The notes: generated by a model not told the origin, from the letters alone. Shown: positions 1 to 8,343, numbered from the stretch's first letter. The stretch: 64,000 nucleotides of DNA from Azospirillum brasilense (GCF_005222205.1 NZ_CP032349.1:1-64000); one strand, 5' to 3'. Numbers and translations are program-made.

Positions 1-1087
1 GTCGTGCGGATAATGGGCGAGGCGCAGGAAATTGCAGCCCAGCGCCTTGGCGTCGGCATAGCGGCGGCGGATGTCCGCTCGTCGCTGGCCTTGCCGAGCG
101 TGAGGTCGTCCTCATGCACCGAGACGCCGCGCAGCGTGATGTCGCGCCCGTTGAGGAGGATGCGCTCCCCCGCCACGGCGATCTCGCGGAAGCCGACGTG
201 GTCGGCCACGGAATCGCTGCCGAAGCGCAGGGTGACGCCGTAGAGGCGGGGCGACTCCGGAGACCACAGCTCTGGGGAAAGGTCGAACTCCACCCGCCCG
301 CGCCCGGCGGCGACGGGAACGGGGAGGCGGCAGCAGCCCGTCGATGGCGACGGTCGCCGTGCCGTCCACCGGATCGGACAGGGTGACGTCCACGGCGACG
401 CGGCCAAAGCCGCTGCCGGGGCACCAGCGCCACGCCGAAGTCCCGAATGAACAGCGCGGGCAGCCGCAGCAGAGCGACGGAGCGGTAGAGGCCGCCGTAG
501 TTGAACCAGTCGGTGTGGCGCATCGGCACCCGGTTGGTCCGGCGCGCGTTGTCCACCTGGATCTGGAGGCGGTTCGGGCCGGGGCGCAGATGCCCGGTCA
601 GCTCGACGCAGAAGGGCGTCGAGGCGCCGCGGTGCGCGCCGAGGAATTGGCCGTTCAGGAAGACGCGCGCCTCGTAGGCGGCGGCGCCGATGTGCAGGAC
701 GGTGCGTTCCCCGGCTTCGCCAGGGTGGTGGTCCAGCGTCCGCGTGTACCAGGCGCCGCCCTCGTAATGCCGCCATTCCGGGCGCAGCATGTTCCAGCAG
801 GCGGGGACCGGGGCGGTCTGCCACGCGCCGTCGTCGTAATCGCGCGGCGCGGTCCACTCCGAGGCCGGCACCGGCTCGTCGGCGTACCATCTCTGGCGCA
901 GCCCCTCGTCATGAGGGTCGATGGCGAATCGCCAGTCGCCATCCAGCGACTCGACGGCGCGCCCGGCGACGGTCACCAGGGCTGCGGCGCCCACCCGCCC
1001 GCGGGCGAAGGCGTCGGCGTAGCTCTCGTCATGGAGATGGTCGTAGGGGTCAACGACCGTGGCGCGGTCGGCGCCTTCGGCTGTCAT
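1..1087 (-). pseudogene. Glycoside hydrolase family 2 (beta-glucuronidase/beta-galactosidase type), frameshifted and cut by the window edge
   Basis: The gene starts at the ATG at 1085-1087, behind a GGGAGAGGA ribosome site. The N-terminal sugar-binding domain is clear: WRFAIDP, VPACWNMLRPEWRHYEGGAWYTR, VFLNGQFLGAHRGAS, VDNARRTNRVPM and TDWFNYGGLYRSV. GH2 enzymes hydrolyse beta-galactosides or beta-glucuronides. The frame breaks near 420, near 320 and near 85; each break is repaired by one base within a short C or G run. Correcting them gives continuous GH2 sequence through LYGVTLRFGSDSVADHVGFREIA to the LGCNFLRLAHYPHD segment at the window edge. The catalytic domain lies outside the window. 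The gene is divergent from a LacI gene that probably controls it. Either a young pseudogene or an intact gene carrying sequencing errors. Confidence 0.8.
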
Positions 1088-1190
1088 GAGCGTCCTCTCC
1101 CTAATCTTCTTTTTCCCGCACCCGCCTTGTGGGAGGGGCGTATGGGCAATTCGTCCGTCGGCCGGCGTCGATAGCGATATCACCGCCGAG

Positions 1191-1204
1191 GGAAATCGAT
1201 TACC
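1191..1204. promoter_or_regulatory. Candidate LacI-family operator
   Basis: GGAAATCGATTACC is a near-perfect palindrome with a central CG, the hallmark of LacI/GalR operators; only one symmetric pair mismatches. It lies between the divergent GH2 gene and LacI gene, about 90 bases before either start, so one bound repressor could control both. This is inferred from shape and position only. Confidence 0.5.
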
Positions 1205-1295
1205 CTTGCCGAAACAATAGGCGCGCGTGCATCTCTACGCACCGGTTTTCACGCCGCCGCCCGCCGCCAACCCTCTTGCGCAAACCGAGGTGCCG

Positions 1296-2378
1296 ATGCC
1301 CCCGCCAGCCGACCGCAGCCGCGCCTCGCGCACGGAGCGTGCGTCGCTCGCCCCGTCGCTCGCCCAGGTGGCGGCCCGCGCCGGGGTGTCGGTCGCCACG
1401 GCCTCGCGCGTCATCAACGGCGTGGCCAACAAGGCGACGGAGGAGACGGCGGAGCGGGTGAGGGCGGCGATCCGCGAGCTGGGCTACCGGCCCGGCAGCG
1501 TCGGGCGGGCGCTGCGCCGCCGGGAGAGCCGCATCGTCGGCGTCCTGGCGGCGAATCTCGCCAACCCCTCCATGGCCGCCATCGCCTCGTCCATCGAATG
1601 GTCGCTGCGCGGGGAGGGGCTGGTGATGTCGCTGTGCGACACGCACGAGCGCGCCGACGTGCAGGACGAGTACATCCGCGAAATGCGCGCCCAGCTCGTA
1701 CGCGCGATGATCCTGGTGGGCGCGGTGGACAGCCCGGCACTGGACGAGGCGCGGGCCGCCGGCGACACGCTGGTCTTCGTGAACCGCCCGGACCCCGGCG
1801 ACCCGTCCTCGCCCTATGTCGGAATCGACAATGTGGGCGCTGGGGCGGAGATCGCCGACCGGCTGCTGGAGCGCGGTGTGCGTCGCATCGGCGTCCTCCA
1901 CGCCTCGCTGGACCGCACCGCCGGTCACTGGCGCCTGCTCGGCCTGTTCGACCGGCTGGCCGCGGCGGGGGTGGACACGGCGGCCATTCCCTGCGCCACA
2001 GGCCCGGGGCTGGATCACATCGTGGCCGGCTACCACGCCATGGGAACGATGCTGGAGCTTGCGGACCGCCCATCGGTGATCGTCTGCCTGAGCGACCTGC
2101 TGGCCTACGGCGCCTACCGCCGCGCGCGGGAGGCCGGGTTGGAGGTGCCGGGCGACGTGGCCTTCTTCGGGTTCGACGACAACCCGATCAACCCGTGGAT
2201 CGCCGACTGGCTGAACTCCGTCCGCGTGCCGTCCGACGATTTCGGCCCGGCCATCGTTGGCATGCTGCACCGGCTCTGGGACGGGGAGGAGCGGCTGGAC
2301 CCGCTGCTGCTGGCCCACCAGCTGACCATCCGCAACCGGCGTCTGCCGGGCGAAACCGAGCCCACCCTGCGGCGTTGA
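1296..2378 (+). CDS. LacI-family transcriptional regulator
   Basis: 360 residues from the ATG at 1296, which has GAGGT just upstream; a GTG at 1227 would add 23 low-complexity residues. The LacI helix-turn-helix is plain (SLAQVAARAGVSVATASRVINGVANKATEETAERV), followed by the hinge helix (RPGSVGRALRR) and a periplasmic-binding-protein-like effector domain with IVGVLAANLANP, the conserved CLSDLLAYGA segment and FFGFDD. Such proteins repress sugar-use genes until a sugar binds. Divergence from the GH2 gene, with a LacI-type palindrome between, suggests that it senses a beta-galactoside, glucuronide or their breakdown product. Family certain; ligand inferred. Confidence 0.93.
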   Translation: MPPPADRSRASRTERASLAPSLAQVAARAGVSVATASRVINGVANKATEETAERVRAAIRELGYRPGSVGRALRRRESRIVGVLAANLANPSMAAIASSIEWSLRGEGLVMSLCDTHERADVQDEYIREMRAQLVRAMILVGAVDSPALDEARAAGDTLVFVNRPDPGDPSSPYVGIDNVGAGAEIADRLLERGVRRIGVLHASLDRTAGHWRLLGLFDRLAAAGVDTAAIPCATGPGLDHIVAGYHAMGTMLELADRPSVIVCLSDLLAYGAYRRAREAGLEVPGDVAFFGFDDNPINPWIADWLNSVRVPSDDFGPAIVGMLHRLWDGEERLDPLLLAHQLTIRNRRLPGETEPTLRR

Positions 2379-2892
2379 GGGGAAACCCGGACGGCGACCC
2401 CCACGAGCCGGAAAGCGGTGTACGGAACCGGTCGGTGGATTTGGCGGGAGAGCTTCGTTGGGGAGGCATCCTAAAATCCATAAGATGCCTTATGGAAAAT
2501 ATCCGCCATGCCTGTCGCCGGCGCCGCGCTGCGACACGCTGACAAGCGGCCACGATCCGTTCACTCTCGACTTTCAGCAGCATCGTCACCGGATGGAGAG
2601 GCTCGCTCATCACCGCCTCGGCCGCCCGAATATCCAGGCCGAGTGGATCGTTCCGGCCGGTCTCGGCTGTTCTGCTTCCTCACCGTTCCTACGCTCGGAA
2701 CGAAAGCCGAGCCTGCCCCGTCACAGATCGGTTCGACAGCGGCGTCTCGACTGGCCCAGATGGCGGTACAAGACCGCGCTCGCCACCTGCCCCCCGGTGC
2801 TGAGTGCGCAGCCACTGTTCTGGCACGCCGGCCCGCAGCGCTCGATATGTCCGAGGCCTCGACCGTGACTCGCGGGTGCGTTCGGCGGGCGC
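2379..2892. other. 514-base stretch without a recognisable gene
   Basis: Open frames exist on both strands but none has coherent codon use, a ribosome site or family motifs. The only structure seen is the A+T-richer palindrome at 2477-2496. It may be eroded insertion-sequence DNA, but no transposase motif could be identified. Confidence 0.5.
2477..2496. repeat. Perfect inverted repeat, 8-base arms and 4-base loop
   Basis: TCCATAAG, the loop ATGC, and CTTATGGA. The arms are A+T rich, so it is a poor terminator; an operator or a mobile-element end is more likely. It sits about 100 bases after the LacI gene with no gene close by. Confidence 0.5.
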
Positions 2893-3033
2893 TTACGGTT
2901 CGCTGGTTTCGTTCTTCTTCTTCGCTTGATCCTTCTTCGCTTGATCGTGATGCCACTTGATGGCGAAGAACATGCCCGTGCCTAACACGATAATCTTGAA
3001 CGGAAAGAAGACCAAAGGGAACCAGTCATACAT
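2893..3033 (-). CDS. Small single-pass membrane protein, 46 residues
   Basis: The ATG at 3031-3033 has a GGAGAT ribosome site at good spacing, so it is preferred over an in-frame start at 3087. The product begins MYDWFPLVFFPFKIIVLGTGMFF, one hydrophobic helix near the N-terminus, and ends in a charged lysine-rich tail. A perfect 15-base tandem duplication (2917-2946) repeats five residues in the tail, DQAKKDQAKK. It lies downstream of a DUF983 gene on the same strand with a 54-base gap, so the two may be co-transcribed. I recognise no family; the good start signal and transmembrane pattern support a real gene. Confidence 0.6.
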   Translation of the reverse strand: MYDWFPLVFFPFKIIVLGTGMFFAIKWHHDQAKKDQAKKKNETSEP

Positions 3034-3087
3034 TTTGAATATCTCCAATCCATGACACCAGATATCGTCAGGAGAATCTGACGACAA

Positions 3088-3522
3088 TCAGGTCGATCGT
3101 GGGTCTTTGTCTGCGGGCGGGGCCGCCGACGGCTGGGTTGGCGCGGCTGTACCGAAGCGGGCTTCCCCGGCCTTGCGGAAGCATTGGCTGGCCACCAGCC
3201 AATGCTTCAATGGCCGCAAGGGCGGAATACAGGCCAGCAACAGGAACGGCAGGGTCGTGACAAGGTGCATCCAGCAAGGGGGCTCAATCTTTGTCCCGAT
3301 CCCGAGCGCCAAGAGGACCGTGGGAATGCCGACGAAGCAGGTCAGGAAGAAGGCGGGGCCGTCAGCCGGGTCGGCGTTGGAGCAGTCCAGACGCCCGGCC
3401 TCGCGGCGGGATCGCAGCTTCAGGAAGCCGCTGAACAGATGACCCTGCCCATGACGTGGGCAGCATCCACACGGTGCGGTGCTGAGAGGGGGAAGAGGCG
3501 GCCACTCCTGTTCGGATGACAT
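3088..3522 (-). CDS. DUF983 family membrane protein
   Basis: 144 residues from the ATG at 3520-3522, preceded by AAGGAA. The family pattern is visible: a CGCCPRHGQGHLFSGFLKL segment resembling the usual CPxCGxGxLFxGFLKL, then LDCSNADPADGPAFFLTCFVGI and a second hydrophobic stretch ending LRPLKHWLVASQ, giving two transmembrane helices. DUF983 proteins have no settled biochemical role and are often near respiratory or heme genes. Some of the usual zinc-ribbon-like cysteines appear to be replaced. It is followed by the small membrane protein at 2893-3033. Confidence 0.85.
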   Translation of the reverse strand: MSSEQEWPPLPPLSTAPCGCCPRHGQGHLFSGFLKLRSRREAGRLDCSNADPADGPAFFLTCFVGIPTVLLALGIGTKIEPPCWMHLVTTLPFLLLACIPPLRPLKHWLVASQCFRKAGEARFGTAAPTQPSAAPPADKDPRST

Positions 3523-3543
3523 CGCGTGTTCCTTCGGTAGGCA

Positions 3544-4962
3544 ATGGCAAGCAATGCCTGCATGCAATTCGTAACCGTATGCTCCTCGAAGACCAACAAT
3601 GTCAACTTGAATGCATCCAATTTCCCGCCGGAACTCATACAAGCATGGAAGACATACAGGTGCCTCGGCCACCATGTCGGCCACTTGCCGCAAGGCGTCG
3701 CGCAGACCCTGGCGGACCTTCGGAGCGCCGAGCGCAATGCGGTCAGCTCGGTCAGCACCTCCTCGCCAAGTCGCCTCGAAGCAGGGTCAGTCCCGCGCGC
3801 CGCTCTCCCCACCGCAGCGCTGTCAGGCCTCGCCGCCAGTGGTTTCCTGTGCATCGTTACCGAGACGCTCCCCGCTGGATTGCAGCCGCAGATTGCGTCC
3901 GGCTTGCGGATCTCCGAAGCGATCGCGGGACAGCTCGTCGCTGTCTATGCCTTGGGGTCTCTGTTGGCGGCGATCCCGCTTACGAGCCTGAGCCAAGGCC
4001 TTCCCAGAAGGAGCGTTTTGCTCGCCGCCATTCTCTGCTTCGTCATCGGCAACACGCTAACGGCATGGGCGGGATCGATCACCGTTGTGCTGGTTGCGCG
4101 GTTCGTCGCCGGGTGTGCGGCGGGGCTCGCCTGGGGGATCCTCGCGGGCTACGCGCGCAGCATCGTACGTCCGGACCAGACCGGGCCGGCAATGGCGCTC
4201 GCCATGGTTGGCGTGCCGCTGGCGCTCTCGCTCGGTGTACCCTTGGGGACCTTTCTCGGGGGCTTGGTCGGGTGGCGCGGTTCGTTCCTGATCCTATCGG
4301 CGCTCAGCGTCATGCTGATTGGGTGGATCATTGCGAAAGTGCCCGATGCGCCCGGTCGGACCGGCGACGATCGGCCTTCGCTGCGCCGTGTCATCGCTAC
4401 GCCAGGTGTCGTGCCGATCTTCCTCGTCATCCTCACATGGATGACGGCACACAACATCCTTTACACCTACATCGCGCCGTTCGCGACGGCTGCGGCCGTG
4501 CGGGTCGATCTCGTACTGCTGGCATTCGGCGCCAGTTCGCTCGTCGGCATTTGGATGGTCGGGCGGCTGGTGGATCGGATGCTGCGCGCACTGGTACTAC
4601 TGGCGATCGGTTCGTTCGCAGCCGTCGCGATCCTCCTGACTTTCGCTGGCGAACAGGGCGTTGCCGTCTATGCGGCGGCCATCATTTGGGGTCTCGGCTT
4701 TGGCGGCGCCGGCGCGATGATGCAGACGGCGTCAGCGGACGCAGCCGGTGATGGCGTCGATCTGGCACAGGCAATGGTGACCACGGCGTGGAACCTGGCG
4801 ATCACGGCCGGCGGGGCGCTTGGCGGGGCGCTGCTCACGACCGGAGGGACGCCGCTGCTACCACCCGTGGTCACCGCACTGGCCCTGGTCGCCTTTCTTA
4901 TCGCGCTGGCCGCACGCCGCTTCGCCTTTCCGCCCGGTCTCCGTGCCCCATCGGGCTGCTGA
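3544..4962 (+). CDS. MFS transporter, DHA1-type drug or arabinose exporter, with anomalous N-terminus
   Basis: Twelve-helix major facilitator of the AraJ/chloramphenicol-resistance type. Homology starts around residue 86 (PTAALSGLAASGFLCIVTETLPAGL, base 3799) and continues through LVAVYALGSLLAAIPL, LVARFVAGCAAGLAWGILAGYARSIV and VGVPLALSLGVPLGTFLGG to a second six-helix half. Such proteins expel small molecules by proton antiport. The first 85 residues, from an ATG at 3544 without a ribosome site, resemble no transporter and lie close to the divergent DUF983 start. No start codon in this frame sits near the expected N-terminus, so the 5' end may have been replaced by rearrangement. The core assignment is secure; the start and expression are doubtful. 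Confidence 0.8.
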   Translation: MASNACMQFVTVCSSKTNNVNLNASNFPPELIQAWKTYRCLGHHVGHLPQGVAQTLADLRSAERNAVSSVSTSSPSRLEAGSVPRAALPTAALSGLAASGFLCIVTETLPAGLQPQIASGLRISEAIAGQLVAVYALGSLLAAIPLTSLSQGLPRRSVLLAAILCFVIGNTLTAWAGSITVVLVARFVAGCAAGLAWGILAGYARSIVRPDQTGPAMALAMVGVPLALSLGVPLGTFLGGLVGWRGSFLILSALSVMLIGWIIAKVPDAPGRTGDDRPSLRRVIATPGVVPIFLVILTWMTAHNILYTYIAPFATAAAVRVDLVLLAFGASSLVGIWMVGRLVDRMLRALVLLAIGSFAAVAILLTFAGEQGVAVYAAAIIWGLGFGGAGAMMQTASADAAGDGVDLAQAMVTTAWNLAITAGGALGGALLTTGGTPLLPPVVTALALVAFLIALAARRFAFPPGLRAPSGC

Positions 4963-5012
4963 CCTGCCCCGCTCCCGCGGGTGTCAATCGTTAGGCGGTA
5001 CTGTCTGTTTGG

Positions 5013-5543
5013 GAGCAGCTTGCTTGGCCTCCGAAATTCGATTCGGATGGAATGGCGCCGCAGCCTGTCCTGTCGTCGGTCCAAGCGCTTGTTCGCCAGC
5101 AGCCATGCGCACCCATGCTCGACAACGCATCGGACCTTGCCGAGCCCCGAACCGTGGGGTTCGCCGATCTTGCGGATGTGCGGCTGGACCCCGTCGCGCA
5201 GGCAGAGCCAGCGGTTGTGGTTCCGGGCTCACCGCGGTCGGTCGGGTTCGCCCCGGTCAGCTCGCCACCCCGCTTAGCCCGCGCCGAGCAACTGTCCACC
5301 ACGACGTCCCATGCGGTGGCGCCGGGTGGAGCCCGAGACGCGCCCGTCCGCGGCCTTCAACTTCGGCCATTGGACGCCTTCGCGCACAAAGAAGCCGAGC
5401 GTCCGGATCACCTCCGCCGTCGGCACCGGTGGGCCTCCTGGACCGGGGTGCCGGTTCTCGATCCGGTCGATGATGCCACCCACCCGTTCCACCGCCTGCG
5501 CGCGCATGTCCGCTCCCATGCCAAAGGCACGGGGAACCGGCAT
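5013..5543 (-). mobile_element. Decayed IS5-family transposase remnant
   Basis: Pieces of one IS5-type transposase occur in order on the minus strand but in different frames. An N-terminal piece reads TAEVIRTLGFFVREGVQWPKL and GRVSGST; the catalytic-region piece reads VVDSCSARAKRGGELTG with NPTDRG; the C-terminal piece reads VQPHIRKIGEPHGSGLGKVRCVVEHGCAW and LLANKRLDRR. The joins show that at least two internal segments were lost, removing much of the DDE domain. It cannot make an active enzyme. Edges are estimated from where the similarity fades. Confidence 0.65.
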
Positions 5544-5678
5544 GCGGTTCCCTGTTCACGCGCGGAGCCGTCCTCGGGACGTTCTGGAAACCGAGCTTAA
5601 ACGCTGGCGCGGCACCCTTCCCCGGCCGGCTGACTGCCGAGCCGCCTTCGCCCCCCTGCCCTTCCGGTTCCTTCGGCT

Positions 5679-6065
5679 TCAGCGGCAAGTAGGCCGCGGC
5701 CGGCAGGGCGCCCTCCAGCGCGTCGTCCGGGAGCCGACAAGGGCCACGACACCAAAAATTTCGAGGCGGACCTGCGCGCGCTGGGCGCCGCCCTGCACGT
5801 CCCGCAGAACACCAGCAACCGCCGCCTCCTTCTCGTCGCGGAAAGCGGTCATCCTGCGTCTGGTCATCGCGTCGTGGAGGTCGGCATCGGCTTCCGCCAG
5901 AACCTGCGCCCGTTCGAGCCTCGCCGCATTGCGGGCAAGACGATCGCGGCAGCGACCGACCGCCTCCTGCTCCGCGACTTCTGGCTCCAGGCTGCGGAGG
6001 TGGATCGTCAGCACGCCCCCGCCCGGCGTGGCGATGTCGGCCTGGAAAAAGGCATTGATGAGCAT
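5679..6065 (-). CDS. Hypothetical protein, probably a truncated gene
   Basis: Open frame of 128 residues beginning MLINAFFQADIATPGGGVLTIHLRSLEPEVAEQEAV, followed by an alanine- and arginine-rich predicted helix. It starts 35 bases after the LacI gene at 6100-7104 on the same strand. I recognise no family. Its last third overlaps a transposase fragment read from the opposite strand (5736-5826), so the genuine part is probably only the first 75 or so residues, cut off by an insertion. No clear ribosome site precedes the ATG. Confidence 0.3.
   Translation of the reverse strand: MLINAFFQADIATPGGGVLTIHLRSLEPEVAEQEAVGRCRDRLARNAARLERAQVLAEADADLHDAMTRRRMTAFRDEKEAAVAGVLRDVQGGAQRAQVRLEIFGVVALVGSRTTRWRAPCRPRPTCR
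5736..5826 (+). pseudogene. Transposase fragment, about 30 residues
   Basis: The plus-strand frame reads DKGHDTKNFEADLRALG followed by HVPQNTSNRR. This matches the segment after the second catalytic aspartate in IS5/IS1182-type transposases (usual form ADKGYDxxxFVxxLRxxxVTPHVAQNTxxRR). Sequence on either side does not continue the enzyme. It is a different element or orientation from the remnant at 5013-5543. Confidence 0.55.
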
Positions 6066-6099
6066 TTCGTCTACGAAGACGATTTCCTCGGCCGACCCA

Positions 6100-7104
6100 T
6101 CAGCTGCTGCCGCGGCGGGTCAGCGTCAGTTCGACGGCACAGGTCGGTTCCGAAAGCGTCTCGCCGCGCATTCGTTGCAGGATCATCGACCCGGCCTGAC
6201 GGCCAAGGTCACGGCTGTCGATCCCGATGGTGGTCAGGCCGGGCGGCAGCTCTTCGGCAACGTCGTTGTGGCCGAAGCCGAGAATGGCGATGTCGTCGGG
6301 CAGGCGCATGCCCAGCCGGCGCGCCTCCAGCAGCGCGCCGGTCGCCAGCAGGTCGTTGGCGCAGAACACGGCCTCGACCTCCGCGTTGCGCGACAGAAGG
6401 TCGGCGAGCGCGCGGCGGCCGTCGACCATGCTGCTGACCCCGTCGACAGACAGTTCGGCGACGATGTCGAGCCCGGCGGCGCGTGCGCCCTCGCGGAAGC
6501 CGGTGAGTCGGAGGGCGCCGCGGCCGCTGCGGCGACCGATGAATCCGATGCGACGGTAGCCGCGTTCGGCGAAATGCTCGGCCGCCAGGCGGCCGCTGTC
6601 GATGTTCGAGAAGCCGACCAGCATGTCGATCGGGTCGCGGGGATAGGCCCAGGTTTCCATGATCGGGATTCCCAGAGCCCGCAGCGCCCGCCGGTTCTCC
6701 TCGATCTCGATGACGCCGGTGAACATGACCGCCGCCGGACGCATCTCGCGCAGCGACTGGATCATCGTCGTCTCCTTGGCGTAGGAGTAGGAGGTCTGCC
6801 CGATCATCAGCTGGTAGCCCTGCGGCTCCAGCACCTCGCCGCAGCCCTGAACGGCGAGGCAGAACTGCTGGCTCTGCAGGTTCGAGACGAAGGCGGCGAC
6901 GATGTTCGACTGGCCGGACCTCAGCGCGCGGGCATGCGGGTTGGTGGCGTAGCCGGTGCGCTCCACGATCTCCAGGATCTTGCGGCGCTTGGCCTCGGCC
7001 ACCTTTTCCGGATGGCGCAGGGCGCGCGAGACGGTGATCGGCGAGACACCGGCAAGCCGCGCGATCTCGACGATGCGCGGCGGAGCCGCCCCATCACGGG
7101 ACAC
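6100..7104 (-). CDS. LacI-family transcriptional regulator (GntR/GluR type)
   Basis: 334 residues from a GTG start. It has a LacI helix-turn-helix (RIVEIARLAGVSPITVSRALRHPEKVAEAKRRKI), the hinge segment (TGYATNPHARALRSGQSNIVAAF) and an effector domain with VFCANDLLATGALLEARRLGM and ILGFGHNDVAEELPPGLTTI. It lies downstream of the transporter/deacylase operon on the same strand and probably controls it: the operon promoter carries two ATGACAACGTTRTCAT palindromes, close to the ATGATAACGTTATCAT-type sites of GntR-like LacI proteins. An ATG at 7223 with a good ribosome site opens a neighbouring frame that would join this one after a single-base change in the G runs near 7115-7140, so the true N-terminus may be longer. 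Confidence 0.92.
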   Translation of the reverse strand: MSRDGAAPPRIVEIARLAGVSPITVSRALRHPEKVAEAKRRKILEIVERTGYATNPHARALRSGQSNIVAAFVSNLQSQQFCLAVQGCGEVLEPQGYQLMIGQTSYSYAKETTMIQSLREMRPAAVMFTGVIEIEENRRALRALGIPIMETWAYPRDPIDMLVGFSNIDSGRLAAEHFAERGYRRIGFIGRRSGRGALRLTGFREGARAAGLDIVAELSVDGVSSMVDGRRALADLLSRNAEVEAVFCANDLLATGALLEARRLGMRLPDDIAILGFGHNDVAEELPPGLTTIGIDSRDLGRQAGSMILQRMRGETLSEPTCAVELTLTRRGSS

Positions 7105-7267
7105 CCCGTCGCCGGCCCCCCCTCGACCGGCCCCCCGTCGCTGGATGGCAACGGTTCCGCGGCCCGGAGGCGGAGGACGTCGTCGATGGTCGGCGGCCGC
7201 CTTGCCGCACCGGTGTCACTCATGCCGCCCGTCTCCCGTCTGTTGATCCGCGGTTGTCAATCCGCGG

Positions 7268-8314
7268 TCAGGCCGCGCGCGTCAGGACGCCCGCCTCCTC
7301 GACCGGTCGCGCCACCTGGATCAGGCAGTCGCCGGCCTCGCTGTCGCTGTGCAGGCGCCGCGAGATGACGATGCCCGCCTCCTGGAAGCGCAGTTCCTCC
7401 TCCGGCTGGTCGAAGCGCGTCAGGTCGTGGAACCAGCCGGCGAGGTCACCGGCGTCGACCCGCGCCCCGACGTCGACCGCCGGCTCGAACCAGCCGCGCC
7501 GCAGCGCGTAGATCGCCTGCCGGTGGCTGTCAAGCTGAAGCAACTGCATAGGCAATTGCTGGGGGACAGGAACCGGCCCGGAAACCGAGAGGACCGGCGC
7601 ATCGGTCAACCCGACGGCGATCAGCAGGTTGTCGATCGCGCGGGCGGTATAGGCCATGGTCTCCGGCGTCACCGTGCCGCCGCCGCCGAACTCGCCGCTG
7701 ATGCCGATGACCCCGGCCCGCGCCGCCGCCGCCATCGAGGTCGGCGCCGTGGCGCCGTTCTCGGCCACGAAGCCGTAGGGCATGCCCAGCGCCCGCATCA
7801 GTTCCAGGGCGCGGCCCAGCCGGTCGGGCGTGCCTTGCCGCTCGATCAGGGCGCACGGCAGGTGGGCCATCGAGGTGCCGCCGGAATGCAGGTCGAACAC
7901 CACGTCGTGGCGCGGAAACAGCTCGTGCTCGAGGAAATGCGCCAGTCGGAAGGTCGGGGATCCGGCCGGGTCGCCGGGGAAGGCGCGGTTGAGATTGCCC
8001 TCGTCCAGCGGCGAGCGGCGCCGCGCCGCCATCACGGCCGGCGCGTTGGTGGCCGGCAGGATCGTCACCTCGCCGCGGATGCGCGCGGGATCGAGCCGGC
8101 GGAACAGGCGGCCCAGCAGCAATTCGCCTTCGTACTCGTCGCCATGGTTGCCCGCCATCAGCAGCACGCGCGGACCGGCCCCGTTGCGCACGCGGCAGAC
8201 CGGGACCTTCACCTGATAATAGGGGGAGCGGTCCACCGAGAACGGGATGCTGAGGAAATCCAGCGACTTGCCGTCGGCGGCGAAATCGAGCGCGTGGTAG
8301 AGGCCAGTGTGCAT
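7268..8314 (-). CDS. Succinylglutamate desuccinylase/aspartoacylase family deacylase, DoeB-like
   Basis: 348 residues, ATG with AGAAGG upstream. The zinc-carboxypeptidase fold of the AstE/AspA family is recognisable by GNHGDEYEG (zinc ligands His57 and Glu60), the NLNRAFPG substrate loop at about 107-114 and DLHSGG (His143). Length and motifs are closest to DoeB, N2-acetyl-diaminobutyrate deacetylase of ectoine breakdown, which releases acetate from an N-acetylated amino acid. The DoeA ectoine hydrolase and the later doe genes are absent, so an N-acyl amino acid other than the ectoine product is possible. It is the last enzyme gene of a minus-strand operon encoding a transporter, a PLP dehydratase and RidA. 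Confidence 0.8.
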   Translation of the reverse strand: MHTGLYHALDFAADGKSLDFLSIPFSVDRSPYYQVKVPVCRVRNGAGPRVLLMAGNHGDEYEGELLLGRLFRRLDPARIRGEVTILPATNAPAVMAARRRSPLDEGNLNRAFPGDPAGSPTFRLAHFLEHELFPRHDVVFDLHSGGTSMAHLPCALIERQGTPDRLGRALELMRALGMPYGFVAENGATAPTSMAAAARAGVIGISGEFGGGGTVTPETMAYTARAIDNLLIAVGLTDAPVLSVSGPVPVPQQLPMQLLQLDSHRQAIYALRRGWFEPAVDVGARVDAGDLAGWFHDLTRFDQPEEELRFQEAGIVISRRLHSDSEAGDCLIQVARPVEEAGVLTRAA

Positions 8315-8343
8315 TCCAAAAACCTTCTGACGGAGGGGCGCCC

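Noticed and set aside
2561..2956. A minus-strand frame of 131 residues after the LacI gene
   Set aside because: It is Ser/Arg/Glu-rich with no ribosome site or family motif and overlaps the better supported small membrane gene in another frame.
5311..7368. A 685-residue plus-strand open frame across the LacI region
   Set aside because: It is the shadow of the minus-strand LacI gene, with arginine-rich low-complexity text and no motifs; long antisense frames are expected in G+C-rich DNA.
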